Positions 55,533 through 64,000 of a DNA stretch of 64,000 nucleotides are shown here, one piece after another. Origin of the DNA: Phymatolithon calcareum (Eukaryota; Rhodophyta; Florideophyceae; Hapalidiales). The DNA lies in NCBI GenBank assembly GCA_977006965.1, contig OZ345352.1, positions 744,001 to 808,000 of the forward strand, in the 5' to 3' direction. The notes beneath the pieces were generated by a model. The model was not told where the DNA came from. It did not search any database and saw only the letters and a program-made list of their open reading frames with translations. The translations under genes and the position numbers were made by a program. The number at the start of each line of letters is the position of its first letter. Position 1 is the stretch's first letter.

Positions 55533-56924
55533 GAACTGGGGTATGTGAATATTGTCATCCTCTGCAACGCTCTGGACATTTCACGCTCGAAGGGCAGACT
55601 CAAAAGAAGACAGCGCCTGGAAAAAGCGAGAACTGTAGGCTATCGACAACCCACATCCGCACACAGCAGAGTAATCACTCCCTGAAAATCGGACCCCCTG
55701 CGTGACACATGAACGTGGACTATTTTCCCCCCTCGAGGCCCCTCAGGGGACCAGAGGTAGGTTTTTGTAGACCACCAAACAGTTGGATACCCACCATAAG
55801 AAACTCTTCACCGGGCAAAAGCAAGGCAAGTTCGCTTGGCATATGACAAGTTGCGTAAGCGTCAGCAGAGGCGTTGGTAACTTCTAAATAAAAATCTACG
55901 TTTCTTCATCTTCTGGACATTTCACTCTTTCTCGTTTGGGACACTTCTCCAGGGAGCATGAAGCGTTTACTTAGGGGACACGATTGGGGAATCGAAGCTG
56001 GAGACGGGCACTACCGCGTCGAACCTTGAACAATGCCAAAAAGTCATAAATTGTTCGCTTTACAGCGAAGTCGTGCACGGTGTCGAGGTTCTTGGTTCCA
56101 AGAGATTCTTACACCTCCCTTCGATTATCTTCCTGTAGCAGACGCGTTGGTAACTTTTAAAGACAAGCTCACACTTCTTCTTCTCCTTCTTTTTCTTTCT
56201 GTAATGAGGGGCAAATCTGGACCCCAAAAAATATCTTTTTCATGTCACTCGCTTCCTCGCATGCTTCTGAGCGGAAGAGATGATCCATTCCCATAGCTGC
56301 AGTTAGTTGGCACACTAAGGTCACCAGCGCAGGGCTGGAGAAATCTTCGTGACACTTGAATTGGAAGTATTTTCTTCGTTAGGAATACTTCCGATGTGCA
56401 CACGGAAGAGATTGTGTGAAACGTACGATGGGCACCACTGAGACATGAAAAAGAGGAGGAAGCTGACCATATTTTCGGCAGACGTGTGAGACATGATTCA
56501 ATCTTCTTGTGGATGCTGTGGCAAACATAATAATGCGACGTATCAGCGAAATCACGGCAGTGCCGATTGGACCGACAAGTCGTCAGCGGGAACATGGCAA
56601 AGGAGATTGAATACGAATATAGAGAATTATTCGAGCCCTAACGGCAAGAGAAATAAGAGTCAAGGAGATGCTGAATGCCAAGTTAATGGAGAGCACTATG
56701 AAGAACAAGGAGAAGAGGAAATTTATATTACAGTGTTACCAACGGATCTGCTGACGCTTGGGACAATACTTCTGGCGAGCCACGGCAACTCAATCGGAAT
56801 CAAAAGATCCAGCAAAACTCTAAAACCTAACTCTGGTCTCACAGAAGAGATCTCAAGGGGGAAAATCATATCTCTTCTATTACCACGCAGAGTATACTAT
56901 CTCTTAACTAACGACGGTACGCAC
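55533..56924. other. intergenic, no gene firmly supported
   Basis: An ATG frame from 56493 runs to 57032 through the tandem repeats described next, but its composition (basic, no domain) does not support a gene. Confidence 0.35.
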
Positions 56925-57236
56925 ATGGGAGTTTGCGACGTCCCGAGTCGTCTCTGCGCCGAAGCACCATGGGCGAGTTTAACGACTTCTCGGGTCCGTC
57001 GTGTCGCGCGGCGATTCACACGAGGAGGTTAATGACGTCCCCCAGTCTTGTCTGCGCCGGAACGCCATGGGCGAGTTTAGCGACATCCCGGATCGTCCTT
57101 ACCGTGCATCTCTTTGGGGCTTACTCTCGCTCGGCCTGCCCGCCGATCCGCGCGGGGGAGTTTGCGACGTTCCGAGTCGTTTTTGCGACGAAGCGCCATG
57201 GGGGCGATTAACGTCTTCCCGGGTCGACAGGACGAT
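56925..57236 (+). repeat. imperfect tandem repeats, GC-rich
   Basis: Three degenerate units, each with GxGTTTGCGACGT or GTTAATGACGT, then CCGAGTCGT, then GCGCCATGGGxGAGTTTA and an ACGACTTCTCGGGTC-like end. They start near 56930, 57028 and 57158. In one frame they translate to GVCDVPSRLC-type repeats (GVCDVPSRLCAEAPWASL and GVCDVPSRFCDEAPWGRL). They directly precede a LINE B fragment. Function unknown. Confidence 0.6.
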
Positions 57237-57605
57237 GAGAAGCGGCCCAGTTACTCACAGCTACCAGGAGTACTTCATATAAGAGACAGAAACACGAGTC
57301 TGAGGTGCCTCAGAGTGACCTTCCACAGTGCCCCGCTGTAGAGAAATTCTACCTTGGCGACATACTTTGGAAACGGTGCTTTGCTTGAGCTCGTTGCCCT
57401 CCATCGAAAACTACGATCCACAGAAATGGACCAGGAAACTGAATATGAATGCAAAAGACTCACTCGGGCCTTCACGGGAAGAAAAATTCGAATTAAGGAG
57501 ATTTTAGGAGAGTAGAGTGTGACCGACGCGCAAGACAGTGACAGGCGGCCCTGTTATTCAAATTGAGCTTTTGGGAACTTTTAAAACAAAACATGACATA
57601 TCCCC
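57237..57605 (+). mobile_element. LINE B copy, plus strand, partly decayed
   Basis: A short duplicate of the 3' part (GAGAAGCGGCCCAGTTACTCA) precedes codons for GVLHIRDRNTSLRCLRVTFHSAPL. A stop follows immediately, and then sequence reading ATYFGNGALLELVAL and MDQETEYECKRLTRAFTGRKIRIKEIL. The tail (GCTTTTGGGAACTTTTAAAAC, CATGACATATCCCC) ends near 57605. Confidence 0.82.
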
Positions 57606-58599
57606 TGGGGAGGAGAGAATAATATTCTTATGCGCTTTTCTCCACGACGTTCAGTCTGTCGCGCGTACCATCGCGAGCGCCTTACAGCAACAGCAACAGG
57701 GCAGCAGCCCAACCGCGACCAACAGCCGCGAGTTTGCCTTAACGTAACAGCTTCACAAACCGAGCGAGCAGCCCGATACCACTTCACAACAGAAACAGAC
57801 CAACACAGATTGATAAAACACCTGTAGAACCAACACCCCGCAGGTCCCTTTTTCCTTGTTCTAGCCCGTCCATGGTACGCGCTTAAATACATTCCACACC
57901 CACGACACGCGGGGAACTGCCCCGGCATCCTTCAGGAGTATGGCAGCGGTCGCGTGAGCGCACAGCGACCGCACCAGATCGACAAACACGTGCTCAAAAC
58001 ATCCCGTGTGCAACGGAAGCACCAACCGGAAATCCTCTTCCGGTACCCAATTCAGGGCCACTGGCGTGCGCGGTCGACACGCGCACCGCCCATTAATTAC
58101 TCTCACACACGACCGTGAAACGCACGTCGTCATCGCGCCACTGCCGTGAGCGCTAGCACCGCCTCTTGCAAGTTTCTCCATATCTGCGCCCAATGCCCGC
58201 CAGACCACCGCGCCCAATTCACTGTGTCAGTCCGCCCTGCGCATTCAAAGCCGTCATTCCCACATACTCACGGCCATCCACACGCCACCTCGCGTATGCC
58301 ACTCGCACGGTCGCCACCAGTAAATTGTTGAGATTGCAAGCGCGGGGAATCACGGTTCGCAACCAAAGTCCATGCGAGAGCAGTTCCAACAGTTCCACGA
58401 TTAGATTGGCCGATACCCGCTCGATTGACACGTATGACACAAACTGTTACGCCCGCGGCAGCCTTGCTTACAGGGACCAGGGTTCTTCCACGCAACAAGT
58501 CTGTACGTTATTCCGGTGATTGCATGTTTATCTATAGAGGCTCGTGAGCTTGAAAAATAGTTTGCAAAGCAATTTAAATCAGATTACTTTTTCGAACAG
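57606..58599. other. intergenic, no gene supported
   Basis: GC-rich stretch with a 118-codon minus frame (57861-58217) of unknown identity. Nothing recognised. Confidence 0.35.
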
Positions 58600-59004
58600 T
58601 CGACGGCCAGGGCTGCGCCCAATACTATTGCGAAGTATTGCTGTCCACGACGCAATACCTAATACGTATTGCTACCTATCGCGCGGTGAAATACGTAGTG
58701 TAAATACAAGGGTTTCGAGCAGAAAGAAATTGCAATTAAATGCCTCAAGCAATACACATGATGAGCGGTGCAACCCGAACAACTACGTTGCGCTACTCCC
58801 AAATCAGAGGTCGGAGGACACAACGATCACGGATACGTTATGCAATACAAATTGCAATGCGATGAGCTGAACAATTTGTACTGCTATACGAAGCGGTGAA
58901 CAATACGTATTTCAATACGCGACGGATCGTGCAATCTGAGGTTGCTATTTCATATTGCAATATATTACAGTACCAATTTATTGGGGCGCAGCCCTGTCAA
59001 AGGC
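58600..59004. mobile_element. hAT-type MITE
   Basis: Element 58608-58996 (389 bp) has terminal inverted repeats CAGGGCTGCGCCC at both ends. CAGGG is the classic hAT terminus. The 8-bp flanks TCGACGGC (58600-58607) and TCAAAGGC (58997-59004) match at 6 of 8 positions, suggesting a decayed target duplication. The interior is full of ATACGTATTG-type subterminal motifs, like those of the hAT derivative at 24323, and codes for nothing. Confidence 0.8.
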
Positions 59005-59436
59005 TTCGTGATTACCATGATAATAAACATTAGTGGCTCTAACAGACGTATCCTTCGGAGAGATCACATGCCTCGTCGTCGGGCGCAGACCTTGAGAAGC
59101 AGGCGCGTCGACTATCAGTTTAGGGCAGAACCGGGGGACGGTGGAGAATATTGTACAACACACACAACTTTGACGGAGTAGCTTAAGCTCAAACTTGAAG
59201 TTGTCCTTTCACTTTAGAAAGCGCTCGACCTTGACCTTCCTGTACACTCTGACGTGCTTTTATCAGCACTTCTCGTGAGGAACAGCAGAGTGTATGCACC
59301 AGCACAAACCTTGCGGCAGCCATTCTTGCACTAGTAGAACGCCCTTTCATATGGAAAGTAGGAGTTGGCGGAGATGGAGAGAGCGCCATAATGGCGGAGA
59401 GAAGAAAATAAAATGCAGAATTTAGTGAAGTTGGGT
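59005..59436. other. intergenic, no gene supported
   Basis: Short frames only. Confidence 0.4.
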
Positions 59437-59765
59437 TGCACGGTCGAGTGTCACGAAAGGGGCGCGCAGGAGGCTGAGGAGGCACTTGGGAATCGATAAG
59501 TTTCTGCATCAAACTCCAAGCTGCGACATTTTGCTGCGGCGGACTCTCCAACTTCACGATGCGCCTTTGCAAGGACCTGGGATACGACGTTCCGGGATTC
59601 ACAGACGCCAGAATCACTCTTTGGTGACGTAGCTGGACGAGACGTGAAAGCCGCAGTCAAACTCGCTAACGATAGAATAGAATGGAAGAAACTAAGAACC
59701 TCGAAGCGTTGCTAGCCCCATTGGGGAAAAGGCAAATTGAACGAATGAAATGCACGGTCGAGTGT
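59437..59765 (+). mobile_element. 5'-truncated LINE tail of a third family, 15-bp TSD
   Basis: Insert 59452-59750 (299 bp) lies between perfect 15-bp repeats TGCACGGTCGAGTGT (59437-59451, 59751-59765). Its coding remnant includes DRIEWKKLRTSK, reminiscent of the DRxxWRxL end of reverse-transcriptase ORFs in non-LTR elements, and the right end is A-rich (AAAAGGCAAATTGAACGAATGAAA). No resemblance to LINE A or B was seen. The length of the duplication is the main evidence; the LINE assignment is an inference. Confidence 0.6.
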
Positions 59766-59983
59766 GAATGAACTGTGAAAAGGTCCCCTTTTATTGAGGC
59801 CAGCGACATGGTCCGATCACCTCATCTTCACATTGATCGTGTAGTGTGTCAGAAGGACTTGGTGGGTCACAATCTAATCAAGCAAGGCCTGTTCTCAAGC
59901 AAGAAAAGTCCGAGGGAAGAAACAGAATTATGTCTTTATCTGGGACACTTTCGAAGAACAGCAAAACCTGCAACGTGCGGCAC

Positions 59984-60655
59984 TTACTTTGACGGCGGAA
60001 GATACAGCTTCTTGTACGTCTCCCTCTCCGCAATTCTCTTTGCATAGGCCGAGACAGTGTCCTTGACAAGCACGTCTTCATCCTGAATGAAAGTCGCGCA
60101 CATAGTGGTGTAGCCCATCATGATATCCGCGGCCGTAAATTCGGAACCAAGGTAATAATCCTTTTCGCCAAAGTCCAATTGATGTTCCAAGTGCTGCACG
60201 ACAACCTTGTTATACTTCTCCAACAGCGGATCGATCACAGCTCGATCGCGCTCCTCCTTCGGAACACCACGGCACGCCATGAACAACGGTATCACAGCGG
60301 GGTACGCCTCCGCCACGGCGAACACGACGGACTGCAGGAAACGTGGGCGATCCGGAGTGCCGGGAAGTGGGTGGAGTTTACCGGTCTGATCAAACTGTTC
60401 CAGGAAATACAATACGATTGCACCGGACTCGAGAATGGCCTCGCCAGTGGGTAGAGCGAGCACGGGAAGCACGCCGCGCGGGGAGAGCTTGAGCAGAGAG
60501 GAGTCTTCCTTTATCGATTCTTCGTCGGGGAATGTGTGGATGGCAACGGAAGTCGACGGGACCTCGAGTTCAAGTAGGATCTGGTATGGCATGGAAGAGC
60601 AGTACCATTGAGAGTGGTAGAGAGTTGGAACCGTCGGAGGATGCTGAATCGTCAT
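59984..60655 (-). CDS. glutathione S-transferase-like protein
   Basis: It probably conjugates glutathione to electrophiles or reduces substrates in the cytosol. The 223-residue frame starts at an ATG at 60655. The N-terminal thioredoxin-fold half (to ~85) has YHSQWYCSSMPYQILLELE, with a CSS/SP active-site segment, and VLPVLALPTGEAILESGAIVLYFLEQF. The ESGAI motif binds the gamma-glutamyl part of glutathione. The helical C-terminal half (95-210) contains YLGSEFTAADIMMGY, the conserved GST N-capping region. The length is normal. The stop (AAAGTAAGTG) overlaps a perfect 5' splice-site consensus, so a spliced variant with a different C-terminus is conceivable. A weak TATA-like CATAAAAA lies about 95 bases upstream. 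Confidence 0.92.
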   Translation of the reverse strand: MTIQHPPTVPTLYHSQWYCSSMPYQILLELEVPSTSVAIHTFPDEESIKEDSSLLKLSPRGVLPVLALPTGEAILESGAIVLYFLEQFDQTGKLHPLPGTPDRPRFLQSVVFAVAEAYPAVIPLFMACRGVPKEERDRAVIDPLLEKYNKVVVQHLEHQLDFGEKDYYLGSEFTAADIMMGYTTMCATFIQDEDVLVKDTVSAYAKRIAERETYKKLYLPPSK

Positions 60656-61439
60656 TATGGGGCGTGATGGGCGAGATGGGAAAGGAATCGATGGAGGTTT
60701 ACTGTACTTGAGACTTCTTCTATGATGCCGATTATGAACTCGCCCGGTTTTTATGGACGTGTTTCTAGGTTCAGATTTCGATCATGGACGGATCACGCCC
60801 TCGCAAGTTTCATCCATGTCGACGGCCTAGGCCAATAAAGAGGACTGTGATGGAGCAATTGCGACTTTGGGGAGAGGGGGACCAATGAAGAGGGTTCGGC
60901 ATGCGCCACTGTCGGCAGAAAATTTCTACCCTCGAAGCTTCCTCGAATTTGATCTCGAAGATGGGCCATTTACTGTAATGAGCACGCTGATCCGAGGGCG
61001 ATTCGTTCATTTTGAGATAGGAGATCTTCAACTGGCCCTTCAGGGCAAGCCACGTATCATATGATACGTGGCTCTTTGCAAAAATTGGATACATTTTTGT
61101 CTTTCAAAAATGATCAATAGAATGAGAGCACCTTAGCAAATTACTTCTTTTTTTAAAAGAAAAATGAAACCATCGTACAGTCCTTCTGGTCCTGCAAGGA
61201 CTAGTGGCTGCCATGGCATTTAGGTCAAGCCACTGCTGGCGAGCTGCTTAACAGTAGCCCAACTTCGTACAGGGCCCCACGTCCGGCATGCAAGATCTGG
61301 GCATTGATTTGAGGACAGTCCACTACGTGTAGGAAAAACTTCTAAAAGCTCGTCGAATAACGGTCACCTCCCAATGGCAATAGAAACTTCAAAAAAAGTT
61401 TTAAAAAAAGTTTCTATTGCGGACACAGGGTTATCATAT
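60656..61439. other. intergenic, with two palindromes
   Basis: Exact palindrome AGCCACGTATCAT/ATGATACGTGGCT at 61049-61074 (13-bp arms, no loop). At 61376-61421 GCAATAGAAACTT is repeated inverted as AAGTTTCTATTGC around an A-rich loop. No gene found. Confidence 0.5.
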
Positions 61440-63123
61440 ACCAAGGGAATGTTAGGAGGGGGACAAAAGCTGGCGAGATGTCATACCGAATTTTAATGAT
61501 AAACCTATATGGCGTCCGTATGAAGCAGAGCAGGTAGGGCGGAAATGTATCATAAACGTAGTCGGTTCATAGAAAAAATCTAGCTTACAGCTCGCGTACA
61601 TTATGGACCGTAATGTAGCGAAACCTCTCATTGCAGGATCCCATTCTGGAGAGAAATAATAGAGAAGTAGGTTTTCGAGCTCTCCCTGTGCACTGTGCAC
61701 AAAACGTGCACGGCTCGCGCCCGTGGCTGTCGTGATTTTCAAAAGTTGCCCGCGAAAATTTGAGATGTAGCAGTTGTGCGCTTGGCAGATTTAACCATAT
61801 TTTAACATTCAATTTGGGAGTAAACCGGCACCCAAAACGCTGTTTTCAGGAATATTGTAAGTACCGATTTTCGCAAATGGCAAGCTAGCAGTGAATTTTT
61901 TTGTCGGTAATGGTAGAGAACGGAATGGAAAAGACGAAACGAACCTCGGTTCAGCGATTGCGAGAGTGAATAAGCCAGGAAGAGGCTGCAAAAATTACCA
62001 GTTCACAATTTTTCGCGGGAATGTGTCATGACAAAAGTTATCAAAAAATTAGAAAACGGCGCATGCTAGCATGCGACGGGTCGGGGGCAGTTTGTGCGCT
62101 AAATGACGGACCGCACTAAAGCTCTGCATTGGCCAAGAAGTGTCTTAAGCATGAGAGCTTTTACAGTAAGAGCGCCTGAGGCAGACAACTGTGCACTGCA
62201 ACGGCGCATGCCCGAATTGATTTGGCACGACTCCTCCCAAACCCCTTCGAAACACCGCACTCATATTATGATATGAACATAGTATCATTTTTTTGTAAGT
62301 TTGCTTCCAAAATCTGCGTTTTTTTTAGCGCCTATCGATGACACATACACTAATACTCCGAGTACAAAATCGATGTACGAGCAAACTTACATCGCCTCTC
62401 TCTTCCTAACGAAGCAAGAAGGTAGCTTGAGCGCTACAGATCTGTAGTAGAAGGGGTTCTCTCCACCATTTCCGAAAAAAATAAATGATGTCGGCAGAGA
62501 AACAAAAAACATGGTCCGTGTAAAAATGCAAAAAAAGTGCCGGTTTACTCCCAAATTGAGTGTTAATTAATGAAACGGAAGACTTGTAGGTGTGGCTCGC
62601 GTCTTTTCTCCTGTGTAACAGCGATGGACGCGAGCGGAACGTTCTCGGAGGCGAGTAGCTCGTGTACCGAGCCCGGGCTTCAATCAGCCGTGAGTTCTGG
62701 GCTGGAACAAGGCGCTCGGTCGCGCGCTCATCCGTCGGTGGTCCTCGCTTGAGAGAAGTTCTCGCATAATCCATTTCTGCGAAATATAACCTATCATTTG
62801 CAGCAACGTTGCCACAATTTCATCAGCTAATCACGAAAGCGCCCGCACGAGCGCCTCGGAATCCGACATGGCACCGCAGCGTTTACTGCACTCCAACTAT
62901 ACTATCACTAGGATGCTTACAGCTCAACATGTCCTGGCACAGTTCCATTGGCCGTCGTCGAACGACGGCTCTGTCAGAGCGCTGCAAGAATCGAGCTTCA
63001 TCACTTAATTTTTGATACAAGGATTTCCTCATAATTAACCTGACACAACGCAGGCCACATTTTTAATAAACTTTTTGAAACATCAAGTTTCTGCTTTTGT
63101 CCCCCTCCTAACATTCCCCTGGT
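61440..63123. mobile_element. DNA transposon with ~30-bp TIRs, enclosing a MITE
   Basis: The 30-bp sequence starting CCAAGGGAATGTTAGGAGGG (61441-61470) is present inverted at 63093-63122 with one difference. The outward flanks are ATAT/TATA-like, so a TAT or TWA target duplication is possible but not proven. The interior has no open transposase frame. A TTAA-flanked MITE (61806-62562) sits inside it. Probably a non-autonomous element of unassigned superfamily (PIF/Harbinger-like is one option). Confidence 0.72.
61802..62566. mobile_element. piggyBac-type MITE flanked by TTAA
   Basis: Inverted repeats of 26 bp, starting CAYTCAATTTGGGAGTAAAC (61806-61831 and complement 62537-62562), match at 25 of 26 positions. 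TTAA directly flanks both ends (61802-61805 and 62563-62566). TTAA duplication with 12-30-bp TIRs is the piggyBac signature. The 757-bp element has no meaningful coding sequence, so it needs a transposase from elsewhere. It lies inside the TIR element at 61440-63123. Confidence 0.85.
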
Positions 63124-63601
63124 TATACGGTCCACAAGCGATGACAAAGGGCCCAGAAAATTAGTCAAACATTCAGATCATTTCAGCTCGGACAAGTAGC
63201 ATTCCCAACTCGTTTTCCGCACCTTGTTAAATATTCTACCATATCTTACGATTACGCGGCTTGGTGTCGACTTCTGATGTTGTGTGAATCGTTTCATGGC
63301 GAAATTGAACATCCCACCACAGTGTGAGCTTAGTTCTCTCTGAACTGGAGAATGATTTCAAGTCTCTCATGCTTGCCTCAGTATCATGGTGGCAGAACGA
63401 GCAATGGAACCATAATCGTGCCGTGGAATAATAACAAATGTCCTTTCGCGGAAGTCACGAAATAGGCATTTCGATTCTCTACTTAGCACCTAGAGGTGCG
63501 CTTTTGCATCCACGTAATGACAAACGGGTATCCCCTCCTCATAAGGGCAACGCGCTCATTGCTTACAATCGAGCTTCCTTCTCACAATAGCATTTGCAAA
63601 A
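63124..63601. other. intergenic, no feature seen
   Basis: No gene or repeat recognised. Confidence 0.45.
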
Positions 63602-64000
63602 ATGGCTCTCTTTCCGACGCTCATAGCGTTCCTCACGTGCCTCAGAGTCCAAACTGCTGACTGTCAAACCGTGAAATGCACCAGCATCAACCCCGATGGT
63701 TGCTCAAAAGTTATGCAGACCGGTCCGCTACCAGACCCGGTGATGCAATTTTTTCGCGATGCAGTCTCCCCTGTCCTGTGTCGGGCCGTAGGTATATCCA
63801 AGGAGACCTCTCGTTTTTTCAAAAACCCAATCATTCCTCCTGAGGAAATTGAGCAAATTCCAACGAACAATTGTGTTCGAGTACTCGACTGTGCGCAACC
63901 TGCGGTGAATGACAACTGTGAAACTGACCTCGGAAGTAGAATCGATAAAGAGATTTCATGGCTCTCGGTCCTCAGCGCTGAGAGTACCGATGGTGCATTG
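63602..64000 (+). CDS. 5' part of a secreted Cys-containing protein (runs off the edge)
   Basis: An ATG at 63602 opens a frame that stays open to the end of the window (133 codons). The first ~20 residues, MALFPTLIAFLTCLRVQTAD, look like a signal peptide. Cysteines follow at intervals (CQTVKC, GCSK, LCRAV, NCVRVLDC, NC), as in extracellular disulfide-stabilised proteins. I do not recognise the family. The missing 3' end prevents a domain call. Confidence 0.6.
   Translation, partial: MALFPTLIAFLTCLRVQTADCQTVKCTSINPDGCSKVMQTGPLPDPVMQFFRDAVSPVLCRAVGISKETSRFFKNPIIPPEEIEQIPTNNCVRVLDCAQPAVNDNCETDLGSRIDKEISWLSVLSAESTDGAL

Noticed and set aside
1-64000. CRISPR array
   Set aside because: No regularly spaced identical direct repeats; the organism is eukaryotic.

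Overview
The window looks like intron-poor but transposon-dense nuclear DNA of a eukaryote. Evidence: long uninterrupted reading frames with TATA-like boxes upstream, eukaryotic protein families (alpha carbonic anhydrase, ZIP transporter, F-box/LRR, NB-ARC-WD40), non-LTR retrotransposons with target-site duplications, LTR elements and hAT, MULE and piggyBac-type DNA transposons. No operons or bacterial ribosome-binding patterns are seen. A multicellular red alga or another walled protist would fit, but this is an inference without a search.

Probable host genes: a secreted alpha carbonic anhydrase (4286-5146, -), a ZIP metal transporter (20495-21592, +), a secreted expansin-like protein with two wall-binding domains (31566-32633, -), an NB-ARC/WD40 STAND protein of 1345 residues (46565-50602, -), an F-box/LRR-like protein (53889-55532, +), a glutathione S-transferase-like protein (59984-60655, -), and the start of a secreted Cys-containing protein running off the right edge (63602-64000, +). 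A decayed M20 peptidase lies at 15370-16270 (-).

Most of the rest is mobile DNA. LINE family A has a full-length copy (36754-42092) with endonuclease and reverse transcriptase and a 15-bp target duplication; truncated copies lie at 1-1657 (5'-inverted), 6351-6544, 16438-16949, 29138-29782, 35778-36746 and 53470-53561. Family B, a distant relative of A (the C-terminal domains align without gaps), has copies at 2668-2776, 13963-14243, 28262-28762, 28763-30172, 30548-30625, 34286-34935 and 57237-57605. Several copies are nested, and target duplications give the order of insertion. A gag-only LTR element (21951-25867, TSD CAATC) carries a hAT derivative (24323-25095, TSD GTTGCCGC). A gag-protease remnant lies at 9380-10836 (-), a MULE remnant at 42248-43622, a hAT-type MITE at 58608-58996, a third LINE tail at 59452-59750, and a TIR element at 61440-63123 enclosing a TTAA-flanked piggyBac-type MITE (61806-62562).

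Scattered through the intergenic DNA are near-perfect inverted repeats with very short loops (for example 17445-17552 and 19988-20064) that no gene or transposon call explains. The host genes do not form an obvious pathway. The carbonic anhydrase, the expansin and the last gene are secreted, and the NB-ARC-WD40 protein resembles innate-immune or self/non-self receptors.
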